From JACVRM01 sp963755085 (GTDB taxonomy: Bacteria > Actinomycetota > Thermoleophilia > Gaiellales > Gaiellaceae), in NCBI GenBank assembly GCA_963755085.1, contig CAVWIN010000010.1, forward strand, positions 186,001 through 250,000: 64,000 nt of DNA. Reading direction: 5' to 3'. Under the pieces are notes generated by a model that was not told where the DNA came from, made no database searches, and saw only the letters and a list, made by a program, of their open reading frames with translations. Below, one piece after another: positions 1 through 8,900 of the stretch. Positions within the stretch are counted from its first letter, which is position 1, and the number at the start of each line of letters is the position of its first letter. The translations under genes were made by a program, and so were the position numbers.

Positions 1-515
1 AGACGGGAGACGTCCACTCGGAGCGCGACCTGATCCGCGCACTCGGCGACGTCGCGCCGCACTTCCTCGTCTATGCGCTGAGCTTCCTCACGCTCGGCAT
101 CTTCTGGGTCGCGCAGGGCACCCAGCTGCGCCAGCTGGCGCAGGCCGACCGTCACCTGCTCTGGCTGCACGTGGCCTTCCTCGCCTGCGTCGCGACGATG
201 CCGTTCTCGACGTCGCTGCTGGCGAACTTCACCTCGTACCAGACAGCGCTCATCGTCTACTGGCTCAACATCCTGCTGTTGGGCCTGACACTGCTCGCCG
301 CCTGGTCGTACGCGGACCGGGCGGGGCTCGTGTCGCCCACTGCGGGACCGGAGGTCTCGAACGCAATCCGCCGGCGCATCGTCGTCGCGCAGTTGCTCTA
401 CGCGGTCGGGGCGGCGCTGTGCGTCGTCAGCACCGCGCTCGCGATCGCGTTCATCGTCGCGGTGCAGCTCAACTACGCGATCGCCCCCCGTCTCCCGGTC
501 CTCTCGCGGCTCTGA
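1..515 (+). CDS. TMEM175/DUF1211-family membrane protein, 5'-truncated by window edge
   Basis: The open frame enters from before base 1 and ends at a TGA at 513-515; about 170 residues are visible. It has several hydrophobic helices. The stretch reading ALSFLTLGIFWVAQGTQL, followed by MPFSTSLLANF, matches the conserved core of the TMEM175 (DUF1211) family. Prokaryotic members of that family are potassium-permeable channels without the classical selectivity filter. The first helix, which should carry the family FSD motif, lies outside the window, so conductance cannot be judged. A GTG-less internal ATG at 189 is not the real start because family homology continues upstream of it. Confidence 0.75.
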   Translation, partial: TGDVHSERDLIRALGDVAPHFLVYALSFLTLGIFWVAQGTQLRQLAQADRHLLWLHVAFLACVATMPFSTSLLANFTSYQTALIVYWLNILLLGLTLLAAWSYADRAGLVSPTAGPEVSNAIRRRIVVAQLLYAVGAALCVVSTALAIAFIVAVQLNYAIAPRLPVLSRL

Positions 516-530
516 TCCGGGAAAAAAGGG

Positions 531-559
531 GCGCGGGGGAACCGAGGTTCCCCCTGCGC
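531..559. repeat. GGGGGAACC/GGTTCCCCC inverted repeat
   Basis: Nine-base arms (535-543 and 546-554) are separated by GA, and the stem extends outward through GCGC with one bulged T. It lies 16 bases after the TMEM175 stop. There is no T-tract, so terminator function is unproven. Related GGGGGA/TCCCCC and GGGAACC/GGTTCCC repeats occur at 29782-29801 and 29961-29977, which points to a dispersed element. Confidence 0.5.
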
Positions 560-730
560 GGATCCTCGCGTCGGGCCGGGAAGCTGAGTCGCTCCCCAGC
601 GGCGCTTCCCAGCCCGGGCCCAGACCCCAAGGGCTTGCGAGGTTCAGCTATTCAGACGGCCGCCCGCTTCGAAAGTCGGTTACTTTCGGTAAAGGTTCTG
701 TGAGGTCGTGCCGCGCGCGGCCACGGCCGA

Positions 731-736
731 TACGTT
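731..736 (+). promoter_or_regulatory. -10 hexamer TACGTT, leaderless start
   Basis: TACGTT is followed by seven bases and then the ATG at 744. The same TAnnnT-to-start spacing recurs at many first genes in this window. It supports 744 as the start of the glycosidase and a transcript that begins at or near the start codon. Confidence 0.45.
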
Positions 737-743
737 CCCGGTG

Positions 744-1907
744 ATGGTACGGGTCGCGGCTGTCGTCTTTCTGTCGGCGGCCGTGCTCGGCGCCGCCGCC
801 CCGCCGGCGGCCCCCTCCGACCGGCTCCAGGTCGGGATCGCCGACTCGGCGGAGGTGCTCGAGCAGCCGAACCGAGCCTTCCCGCTGCTGTCCCAGCTCG
901 GCGTCCCGGTGATCCGGGTGACGCTCTACTGGGGCAGCGTTCGCGGGGTCGCACGGCGGCGCCCGACGGACGGCGTCGATCCGGCCGACCCCGCGTACGA
1001 CTGGGCGCCCTTCGACCGGGCCGTGATTGCAGCCGACCAGCGCGGGATCAAGGTGGTCTTCTCGATCTGGGGCACGCCGGGCTGGGCGAACGGCGGCAAC
1101 CCGGCGAACCGCGCGCCGCGCAACCCGGTCTGGCTGCAGGCGTTCGCGTACGCGGCGGCGAAGCGCTACAGCGGAACGTACACGCGGAGCGACGGGGTGA
1201 CGCTGCCCCCCGTCCGCCAGTGGGTGGCGTGGAACGAGCCGAACCTCCGCCTCGGGCTCGTGCCGCAGTGGCGCCGGGTCGCGGGCAAGTGGGTGCCGCA
1301 GAGCGCGTACGACTACGCCGACATCTGCAACACGATCTACGCGGGCGTGCACATGACACTGATCCGCGGCGAGCAGGTGGCGTGCGGGGCGACGGCCGCG
1401 CGCGGCAACAACAACCCGCGCGCCCGGTGGGCGTCGGTCGCGCCGCTCGGGTTCATGCAGGCACTGCGCCGGGCGGGCGTCACGCACATGGACGCGTACG
1501 CCCACCACGCCTACTCGGACGGCCCGCGTGACGCGCCGGGGACGGTGCCCCGCAACCCGACCGCGCTGACGCTGGGGAACCTGCCGAAGCTGGTCGCCGC
1601 GGTCACGAAGCTGTGGGGGCCGAAGCGGATCTGGATCACGGAGTACGGCTACGAGACCTCGCCGCCGGACACCACGTTCGGCGTCCCGTGGTCCCGCCAG
1701 GCGGCCTACGTGACGTCGGCGGTGGAGATCGCGCGCCGGAACCCACGGGTGGACATGCTCATCTGGTTCCTGCTCCGCGATGAAGCGAGGTTCAGGGGAT
1801 GGCAGTCAGGCCTGGTCAGCTCGAAAGGCGTGATCAAGCCTGCGTTCTGGGCGTTCCAGAAGGAAGCGCACGAGCTCGCGCAAGCAGAAGCCAAGCCCGG
1901 ACCGTGA
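744..1907 (+). CDS. Secreted glycoside hydrolase, clan GH-A type (GH5/GH39-like)
   Basis: A 387-residue protein that probably hydrolyses a beta-linked glycan outside the cell. The first 25 residues form a signal peptide (a hydrophobic VAAVVFLSAAVLGAAA run, then Ala/Pro). A TIM-barrel-like body follows. The motif WVAWNEPNL holds the likely acid/base Glu (the NEP signature of clan GH-A) and WITEYGYETSPPD holds the likely nucleophile Glu. The start at 744 was chosen over a GTG at 708 because it begins the signal peptide directly and sits seven bases after a -10 hexamer. The gene stands alone. The substrate cannot be read from the sequence. An alternative is a non-catalytic glycan-binding homologue, but both Glu motifs are present. 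Confidence 0.75.
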   Translation: MVRVAAVVFLSAAVLGAAAPPAAPSDRLQVGIADSAEVLEQPNRAFPLLSQLGVPVIRVTLYWGSVRGVARRRPTDGVDPADPAYDWAPFDRAVIAADQRGIKVVFSIWGTPGWANGGNPANRAPRNPVWLQAFAYAAAKRYSGTYTRSDGVTLPPVRQWVAWNEPNLRLGLVPQWRRVAGKWVPQSAYDYADICNTIYAGVHMTLIRGEQVACGATAARGNNNPRARWASVAPLGFMQALRRAGVTHMDAYAHHAYSDGPRDAPGTVPRNPTALTLGNLPKLVAAVTKLWGPKRIWITEYGYETSPPDTTFGVPWSRQAAYVTSAVEIARRNPRVDMLIWFLLRDEARFRGWQSGLVSSKGVIKPAFWAFQKEAHELAQAEAKPGP

Positions 1908-2249
1908 TGCCTGCGTAAGACCGGGGGGAGCTCGAGGGGGAAGCGAGCGAAGCGACGCTCTTGCCCCCTTCGAATAGAGCGAAGCGGTCACACCAGCGGG
2001 TTTTGTTTTGCCCGCCATAGCGGCGGCGCACTAAGAAAGGGTCGCGGCGGGCAAAAAAAATTCGCTGAGCCGGTGGCGGGTTCGTCCTCGCCGACCGATC
2101 GACTTTGGGCTTCCGCCTACGGCCTCCCGGTCGGGATTCGACCTACTTCCGCTCCGCGCTCAGCGCACGAGGGACACTATGGGACACGGCCAGGCCGTGC
2201 AATGGCCGCCGCGACGAAATCGTGCGCTCTTTGCGAGATTTGCTTCGCG
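1908..2249. other. Intergenic stretch without a supported gene
   Basis: 342 bases between convergent genes. It contains a G/A-rich segment (1919-1955), a long-loop inverted repeat at 2006-2056, and scrambled sequence without a convincing reading frame or ribosome binding site. I see no tRNA-like fold. Confidence 0.5.
2006..2056. terminator. Possible bidirectional terminator, TTTTGCCCGCC / GGCGGGCAAAA
   Basis: Perfect 11-base arms at 2006-2016 and 2046-2056 enclose a 29-base loop. On each strand the stem begins or ends with a T-run (eight A's at 2053-2060 read as T's on the minus strand). It lies between the plus-strand glycosidase and the minus-strand 72-residue gene, where converging transcripts should end. 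The long loop lowers confidence. Confidence 0.4.
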
Positions 2250-2468
2250 TTAGTGGTCGGCGGCGTCATCGCCGCCTCCCTGCTGGCGCTTCCAGAAGAG
2301 CACGGCGCCGCCGACGGCCGCGGCGATCGCGGCGGGGACGACGAGCTTGCTGCGCGTCGACGTGTCGCTCCTCGGGACAACGCGCCTGGATTTCGAGCGC
2401 AGCGCCTCCTTGGCGATCGCCCACGCGATCCACCCGAATATCGCGTTGCGTCGGTTCATCACGGACAT
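2250..2468 (-). CDS. Small membrane protein, 72 aa, unknown function
   Basis: Starts with ATG behind a good ribosome binding site (AAAGGAG, about eight bases upstream). The N-terminus MSVMNRRNAIFGWIAWAIAK is amphipathic to hydrophobic. A single clear membrane helix follows near residues 46-61 (LVVPAAIAAAVGGAVLF), then a short Gly/Asp tail. The pattern RRNAIFGWxxW is common in small hypothetical proteins of high-G+C actinobacteria, but no function is known to me. It lies downstream of, and on the same strand as, the ECF sigma gene, 35 bases after that gene's stop, so co-transcription is likely. Confidence 0.6.
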   Translation of the reverse strand: MSVMNRRNAIFGWIAWAIAKEALRSKSRRVVPRSDTSTRSKLVVPAAIAAAVGGAVLFWKRQQGGGDDAADH

Positions 2469-2503
2469 GTGCCGCTCCTTTCTCTTTCCGTGACGCTACA
2501 GGG

Positions 2504-3772
2504 CTACGGGCCGAGCGGGATCGGCACCGTCACGGTGGTGACCTGCGGGATGGTGACGGTGACGGTCGGGGGCAGCGTGGCGGGCGGGGTCGCCGCCTCG
2601 ACGGCGGCGGCGATCGCGGGCGGCGCGGGGAGCGTGCCGACGAGCGCCGGCACCTCGATCACGGGGCCGCGGCCGAGCAGCGCGAGGCGGTGCCAGTCGA
2701 TCTCGACCGCGGGCAGCGCTGGCGCGGCGACTGTGGCGACGACGGCTTGAGTGGGCGCCTGCGCGGCGGTGGTTGTCGTCGCCGTCGTGGACGACGGGGC
2801 CTGCGCGGCCGGCTGCGGGCGGGCGGCGGCATGCGGCGAGCGCTTCGGCTTGGCCGTGCTGCGGACGCGCGTGGCAGCGGCGGTCGTCCTGTGGCGCACG
2901 GGCGCGTGCCGGACCGTGAGGCGAGCGGTCGTCACGTCGGCGGGCACGGTTGGCAGCGCGGCGGCATGCTCGTGCGGCCGCGCGCGGTCGAGAGCGCGTG
3001 TGCCGACGCCGGCGGCGAGCGCCCCGACCGCGAGGACGGCGGCGCCCTTTGCGAGCAGGCCCGCGCTCGCAGCGGTCGTCGCGCCGCCTCCGAACGACCC
3101 GAGCGACGACGGCAGCGGGAAGGCCAGGCCGCGGAGGGCGGCGCGCCGCGCGCGCATACGCCGCTCGAGCGTGGCGCAGTCGGCGCAGGCGCGCGTATGC
3201 GCGCGGAGCGCCGCGGCCTCGGCGCGCGGGAGCTTGCCGTCGAGGCGGCGCGAAAGCGCGTGCTCGGCCTCGGTGCAGGTCAGCTTGCCCTCGAGCTGCT
3301 CGCGGAGCCCGCGCCGGGCGCGGAAGAGAAGCGTCTCGACGGCGCTGTGCGAGACGCCGAGGGTGCCGGCGATGTCGTCGTACGAGCGGCCCTCGAGCTC
3401 GCGCATGACGAGCGCGGCACGCTGGTTGAACCGGAGCCGGCTGAGCGCCGTCATCAGATCGGCAATCTCCAGCGGCTCGTCGACCGATGCCGGCACGGCG
3501 TCCGCGTCGAGCGCGACCTCGGCGGGGCGGCGCGAGCGCTCGCGGAAGCGCTGGCGGCAGACGTTGTGCGCGATCGTGATCAGCCAGTTGTGCGCCCGGC
3601 GCGGCCGCTCGCCACGCTCCCACGCGCGGTACGCGCTCAGGAAGGTCTGCTGCGTCGCGTCCTCGGCGTCCGCCCGGTTGCCGAGCACGGCGAGGGCGTA
3701 GCGGTACACGGCCGGGACGTGCCGGCGGTACAACCGCTCGAAGCCGCGGGCGTCGTGCGCGAGGGTGCTCAC
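2504..3772 (-). CDS. ECF sigma factor with fused ZAS-like zinc motif and membrane tail
   Basis: 422 residues, more than twice the usual ECF length. Residues 10-75 are sigma region 2 (FERLYRRHVPAVYRYALAVL, then DAEDATQQTFL). Residues 105-160 are region 4 with the helix-turn-helix YDDIAGTLGVSHSAVETLLFR. Residues 166-199 form an anti-sigma-like zinc motif (Cys166, then His192-x3-Cys196-x2-Cys199). A probable membrane helix spans 236-258, and the C-terminal 160 residues are Ala/Pro/Thr-rich and probably extracytoplasmic. The GTG start at 3772 is supported by AAGGA eight bases upstream; longer in-frame readings run into the next gene. Known ECF groups carry C-terminal extensions that replace a separate anti-sigma factor, so self-inhibition at the membrane is a reasonable inference. 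No separate anti-sigma gene is adjacent. Confidence 0.85.
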   Translation of the reverse strand: MSTLAHDARGFERLYRRHVPAVYRYALAVLGNRADAEDATQQTFLSAYRAWERGERPRRAHNWLITIAHNVCRQRFRERSRRPAEVALDADAVPASVDEPLEIADLMTALSRLRFNQRAALVMRELEGRSYDDIAGTLGVSHSAVETLLFRARRGLREQLEGKLTCTEAEHALSRRLDGKLPRAEAAALRAHTRACADCATLERRMRARRAALRGLAFPLPSSLGSFGGGATTAASAGLLAKGAAVLAVGALAAGVGTRALDRARPHEHAAALPTVPADVTTARLTVRHAPVRHRTTAAATRVRSTAKPKRSPHAAARPQPAAQAPSSTTATTTTAAQAPTQAVVATVAAPALPAVEIDWHRLALLGRGPVIEVPALVGTLPAPPAIAAAVEAATPPATLPPTVTVTIPQVTTVTVPIPLGP

Positions 3773-3857
3773 ACCCGGTCCTTGCCCGCGCCCCACGGCC
3801 CCGCAAACGCGACGGGGCGCCTGCCGGCGCCCCGTCCACGTGCCTCTCCGCGGTTCG

Positions 3858-4409
3858 TTACGGCGTCGTCGACTGCTGCGCGTTCGCCTTGGCCGTCTGC
3901 GAGACGCACTTGCCGAACGCGTTGGCGCGGTTCCGGTTCTTGCCGTACTTCGCCTTGAACGCCGCCGCGTCGTTGCTGCGCTCCGTGCGGCACTGCTTGA
4001 CCGCGTCCAGCACGGCCGCGTCGGCCGCGTCGTTCGACGCCTTGGCCTTCGACGAGACGCACTTCCCGAATGCGCTGTTGCCGTTCTTGCCCGTGCCGTA
4101 GAACTGGTCGAACGTCTTGCCGGCATGGGTGTCCGCGAACGCCGTGTCGGCCTGCTCGGCGCGGCACTGCGACGCCGCATTCGCCGCGGCCTGGGAGCGC
4201 TGGCCGGCCTTCTTCGCAACGCATTTGCCGAACGCATTCGACTTGCTCGCGTTGGTGCCGTACATCGCCTTGAACGCGTCGGGCCCCATCGACTGCTGCT
4301 CCGTCTTGCAGGCCTGGCCCGGGGCCGTCCCGGTGCCGGGATCCGCTGCGAGCGCGGCGAGCGGCGCCACGAGGGCGACGGCCGCGATCACGAAAAACAT
4401 GCGCTTCAT
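3858..4409 (-). CDS. Secreted protein with three Cys-bounded YG..NAFGKCV repeats
   Basis: 183 residues: a signal peptide (residues 1-21, cleavage near ALAA-DPG), then three imperfect repeats at Cys34-Cys63, Cys82-Cys117 and Cys140-Cys168. Each begins C(K/R)xE and ends with an aromatic-Tyr-Gly turn, then (N/S)AFGKCV. The six cysteines come in pairs, one pair per repeat, so one disulphide per repeat is likely outside the cell. The ribosome binding site AGGAGAG is strong. The gene lies 85 bases upstream of the ECF sigma gene on the same strand and may be its partner or target. Function is unknown; such repeats occur in uncharacterised actinobacterial exported proteins. Confidence 0.7.
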   Translation of the reverse strand: MKRMFFVIAAVALVAPLAALAADPGTGTAPGQACKTEQQSMGPDAFKAMYGTNASKSNAFGKCVAKKAGQRSQAAANAASQCRAEQADTAFADTHAGKTFDQFYGTGKNGNSAFGKCVSSKAKASNDAADAAVLDAVKQCRTERSNDAAAFKAKYGKNRNRANAFGKCVSQTAKANAQQSTTP

Positions 4410-4527
4410 GGGATCTCTCCTGTGAGGTGAACTCTGCCAGGGCCTCTATCGGCCGCACGGCGTCGCCCACCCCCGCCCGAGGGACGAACGCTTACAGCCG
4501 CTTTACGGAGAACCCTCGACCGAGGGA

Positions 4528-5934
4528 CTACGCGGTGGCCTTCGCCCGCTTCCGGATCGGGATGTGGATCGGCCGGCCGAGCGCGACCAGGCCTGCCTCC
4601 TTGATCGCCTCGGAGAGCGTCGGGTGCGGCGCCATGCCGTCGGCGACCGTCTCGACGGTCGACTCGGCGTCCAGCGCCACCACGCCGGCCTCGACGAGGT
4701 CGGTCACGTGCGGGCCGACCATCACGAGCCCGAGCAGCTCGCCGTAGTGCGTCTCGTGGATCGACTTGACCCAGCCGACGGTCGCGTCCTGCATCACCGC
4801 GCGCGCGTTGGCGATCCACGGGAACTGGCCGACGGCAACGCTGTCGCCGTACTGCTCGCGCGCCTCGGCCTCGGTGAGGCCGACGCCGGCGATCTCCGGG
4901 TCGGTGTAGATCGGGCGCGGCACGCCGCGGTTGTCGACGACGGCGTCGTGGCCCATCGCGTTCTCGGCCGCGACCTCGCCCTCGCGAAACGCGGTGTGGG
5001 CGAGCTGCCAGTAGCCGGCGCAGTCGCCGACGGCGTAGATGTGCGCGACGGTCGTCCGGCGGCGCTCGTCGGCGGCGATGCCGGTGCGCCGGTCGAACTC
5101 CACGCCGATGTCCTCGAGGCCGATGCCCTCCACGACCGGCCCGCGGCCGGTGGCCACGAGCATGAGGTCGCAGTCGACCGACTGGTCCCCGTTGTAGAAG
5201 ACGTGCAGCCCGTCGCCGGTGTCCTCGACCCTGTCGCAGCGCGACTCGAGGTTGACGGCGATGCCGCGGCGGCCGAACTGCTTCGCCAGCTCCTTGGCCG
5301 CGTCGGCGTCCTCCTGCGGGATCAGCGAGGGGAGCATCTCGATGATCGTCACCTCGGAGCCGAACCGGTGGAAGATCGAGGCGAACTCGCAGCCGATGAT
5401 CCCACCGCCGAGCACGACGAGCCGGCGCGGCACCTCGGTCTGGGCCAGCAGCCCGGTCGAGTCGACGCAGCGCGGCGAGTCGAGGCCCTCGACCGGCGGG
5501 CGCAGCGGGAACGAGCCGGTGGCGATGATCGCCTGCCGGAAGACGACGTCCTCGCCACCCTCGACCGCGATCGTCTTCGAGTCCTTGAACCGCCCAACGC
5601 CCTTCACCCATTCCACGCCGTTCGCCTTGAACAGGCTCGCGACGCCACCCGTCATCTGCTTGACGACGCCGTCCTTCCATTCGTTGGCCGTGCCGAAGTC
5701 GAGCCGCGCCTCCCCGACGCGGACGCCGAACTTGACGAAGCTCTCCTCGGCCTCCTTCAGCGCAAACGCGGTCTGCACCCACGCCTTCGTCGGGACGCAG
5801 CCGACCCGTAGACATGTTCCCCCGAGCTCCGGCTCCTTCTCGATGCAGACGGTCTTCGCGCCCAGCTGGGCCGCGCGGATGGCGGCGGTGTACCCGCCGG
5901 GGCCGCCCCCGAGGACGGCGACGTCACATTCCAT
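4528..5934 (-). CDS. lpdA: Dihydrolipoyl dehydrogenase (E3)
   Basis: 468 residues. It reoxidises the dihydrolipoyl group of the E2 subunit using FAD and NAD+. The N-terminal FAD-binding GGGPGG motif (residues 9-14) precedes the redox-active CLRVGC pair (Cys41 and Cys46). The NAD-binding GGGIIGCEFA motif is central, and the C-terminal MAPHPTLSE holds the catalytic His-Glu dyad. Length is typical. An AGGGAG ribosome binding site precedes the ATG. It is the last gene of the minus-strand cluster that begins with E1 alpha at 18050 and encodes all three activities of a 2-oxoacid dehydrogenase complex. The redox motif has Arg and Val in place of the common Asn and Ile, a conservative variation. Confidence 0.95.
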   Translation of the reverse strand: MECDVAVLGGGPGGYTAAIRAAQLGAKTVCIEKEPELGGTCLRVGCVPTKAWVQTAFALKEAEESFVKFGVRVGEARLDFGTANEWKDGVVKQMTGGVASLFKANGVEWVKGVGRFKDSKTIAVEGGEDVVFRQAIIATGSFPLRPPVEGLDSPRCVDSTGLLAQTEVPRRLVVLGGGIIGCEFASIFHRFGSEVTIIEMLPSLIPQEDADAAKELAKQFGRRGIAVNLESRCDRVEDTGDGLHVFYNGDQSVDCDLMLVATGRGPVVEGIGLEDIGVEFDRRTGIAADERRRTTVAHIYAVGDCAGYWQLAHTAFREGEVAAENAMGHDAVVDNRGVPRPIYTDPEIAGVGLTEAEAREQYGDSVAVGQFPWIANARAVMQDATVGWVKSIHETHYGELLGLVMVGPHVTDLVEAGVVALDAESTVETVADGMAPHPTLSEAIKEAGLVALGRPIHIPIRKRAKATA

Positions 5935-5943
5935 TAGTGCTCC

Positions 5944-8900
5944 CTAGGTCGCTGGCGCGGCCAGCGTACCGAGCCGTGCCTCGACGGCGTCGAGGCGCTC
6001 CCGCCACGGGCGGGCGCCGATGCGCTCGAAGACCTCTCGGGCCTCGTCGAGCAGCAGGCGCGCCTCTTCCGGGCGGCCCGCGTCGACGAGCCAGCCGGCG
6101 TGGTCGACGTCGACCAGCGCGCCGAGCGGAACCATCGAATACTCACGGAGCAGCGCTGCGGCCCCCTTGAACCGCTGCTCAGGCTCCTCGCCGAGCAGCG
6201 CCCGATACCGGAGAACCTGGGCGTGCAGCATCGGCGGCAGGAGGCCGGGCGGCTCGCCTTCGAGCTCCGCGAGGAGCTCGCGAACAGTGGTTTCGTCGTC
6301 GAGCAGGTGGGCGGCTGCCAGCGCCTCGATGTAGGCCATCTTCCCCTGCGCCGCCAGGACGCCGCTGCCCCGGAGGTCGGCGACCGCCTGCCGGGCGGCG
6401 GTGAGCGCCTCCCCGTGTCGGCCGTCCCCGTTGAAGAGCTCGGCCCGAGTCAGGTGGTACGAGACGCTGTCCTGGGCGTCGCCGGGGTCGTACGTCTCCT
6501 CGAGTCGGGCCATCTGCGCCCGCGCCGAGTCGAGATCGCCGCACCGCAGCGCCAGCTCGAAGACCAGCCCGGGGCCCGCCCCGACGACCCCGGCGTCGTC
6601 CGGGATGCGCTCCGCAACCGCCGCTGCCTCGTCCCAGCGCCCCTGGTTGAGGAGCGCCCACCCCATCTCGCCGAGGAACCGCCACTCGCTCGTGCGCGAG
6701 CCGACGCGCCGGGCCAACGCGAGGCCGCGCTCCTGGTACGCGAGCGCTTCGTCCCAGCGGTCGCGTGCGTCGAGCCGGTCGGCGAGATTGACGTAGGCGC
6801 GCAGTGCGACGCGGGCGAGGTCGTTCTCGAGTGCGATCTCGAGGGCGTGTCGGATCAGCGCCAACCCGTACTCGGGGCGGCCGCGGAACGCCGCGAGCAG
6901 GCCGGCGGTGTTCAATGCCGTCGAGAGCACCTCCGGCACCCAGAGCTCCTCCGCAAGGCCGATCGCCTGCTCGACCCGCTCCTGTGCCGCCTCGAGGTTG
7001 CCCCGGAAGAAGTAGGCGCGGGCCAGCTCGGCGTTGAGCGCCGCGATCCCTTCGTCGGGCTCGGCACCCGCGAGCGCTGCCAGCCCCTGCTCCATGCGCT
7101 CGATGGCACGCTCGCCCTGGTGCATCTGCCACTCGGTGTTTCCGAGCTGGGCCAGGTTGAGGGCGGCATCGCGGGCCGCGCCTGCTCCCGCGTAGAGGTC
7201 GTGCGCGCGCTCGAACTCCGCCGCCGCGGCGGCGAAGGCGGCACCGTCGTAGGCGGCCCGGGCGGCTTTCGCGCGCAGCTCGGCCTCTGCGAGCGGCTCG
7301 ACCGCGAGCCCCGCGGCCGCGGAGAAGACGCGCGCTGCCTCCTCGGTTGCCGCCAGCGACGCCGCGCGCTCACCGGCCCGCGTGAGCGCCTCGCGCGCAT
7401 GCGCCTTGATCTCCCCCGCGTCGTCCGCGTCGGGATCGAGCCGGTAGGCATCGACGTAGTGGGACGCCACCACCTCGACGATCTCCTGCTCGTCGGCCCA
7501 CGCAGTCGTCAGATACGCCGCGGCCGCGAGGTGTCGCGCCTTGCGCTCGCGCTTCGAGAGCGTCTCGTAGGCGACCCGCTTCAGCAGATCCTGGAGGAAG
7601 CCGTACTGGCCCCGCTCCGGCGAGCGGGGATCCACCTGCAGCGAGAAGACCTCCTTGCGCACCAGCCGGGTCAGCAGCGTCTCGATGTCGGTCTCGGAGC
7701 GGCCCGAGACCGCCGCGAGCCCCTGCCTCGTGAACGTCTTTCCGAGCACCGCGGCGTCCTGTACCAGCGCCCGTTCGTCCGGCTCGAGCCCGTCCAGCCG
7801 AGCCGCCAGAAGCGCATGCAGGGTCTCCGGGACCGCGAGCGCCTCGATCGGCCCCGTCGGGCGGTACACGGCGCCCTCGCGGACGACGAGACCGCGGTCG
7901 AGGAGCATGCGAACGGTCTCGACCGCGTAGAGCGGAATCCCCTCGGCGCGCTCGAGGATACCCGCACGAAGATCGTCGGGGAGCCCGGGAACGAAACCGT
8001 CCAGCAGCTGCTCCATCGCCGGCTGCGTCAGCGGCTCCAGCGCGAGCGTCGTCGCATTCCGCGAGGCCGCTGCGAGCATCAATCCGCGTTCCGCGAGCTC
8101 CGGGCGCTGCAGGGCCAGCACGAAGATCGGGTGGCTGCGCGACCACTCGAGCAGGTGGTCGACGAAGTCGAGGAGCCCGGGCTCCGCCCACTGGAGATCC
8201 TCGAAGACGAGTGCGCACGCACCTTCGGCGGCGAGGCGTTCGAAGAACACGCGCCAGGCGGAGAAGAGCTCCTCGCGCTCGCTCGCAATCGGCTCGCCGA
8301 GACCGAGCAGGTGCGCCAGCCGGGGCTCCAGCCAGGCCCGCTCCTCCTCGTCGGGGACATGCTCGCCGAGCGTGGCCCGCAGCTTCGCGAGCGCCTCGCC
8401 GCTGGACTCCTCTTCGGTGATGCGCGCCCGCATGCGGACCATCTCCGCGAGCGCCCAGTACGCGACGCCCTCGCCGTACGCTAGGCAGCGGCCCCGGTGC
8501 CACGCCACCTGCTCGACGAGGCCGTCGATGTACTTCTCGAACTCCCACGCAATCCGGGACTTGCCGATGCCGGCGATGCCGACCACGGAGACGAGGTGCG
8601 CCTTGCGCTGCTCGCTGGCCGTATGAAAGAGCTCCTTGACGAGGCGCAGCTCGCGGTCGCGGCCGACGAACGGAGGCTCGAGGCCGTCGGACCGGAGCGC
8701 GCCGCCACGCGCGGAGAGGACGCGCACCGCCCGCGAGAGCCGCTCGGGCTCGGCTTTTCCCTTCAATGCCTGCTCGCCGGCGTCCTCGTAGGCGACCGCG
8801 GCCTCGGTCGCGCGCCGCGTCGCCTGGCCGACGAGGACCGTGCCCGGCTCGGCCGCCGACTGGATCCGCGACGCCGTGTTGACGAGGTCGCCCGCGACCA

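Noticed and set aside
708..743. GTG at 708 as the glycosidase start
   Set aside because: It adds 12 residues before the signal peptide without a ribosome binding site; the ATG at 744 fits both the signal peptide and the promoter spacing.
6100..8484. A 794-codon open frame on the plus strand opposite the cyclase gene
   Set aside because: It mirrors the coding strand of a real gene with clear motifs, is Arg/Glu/Leu-rich as expected of an antisense high-GC frame, and has no recognisable domain.
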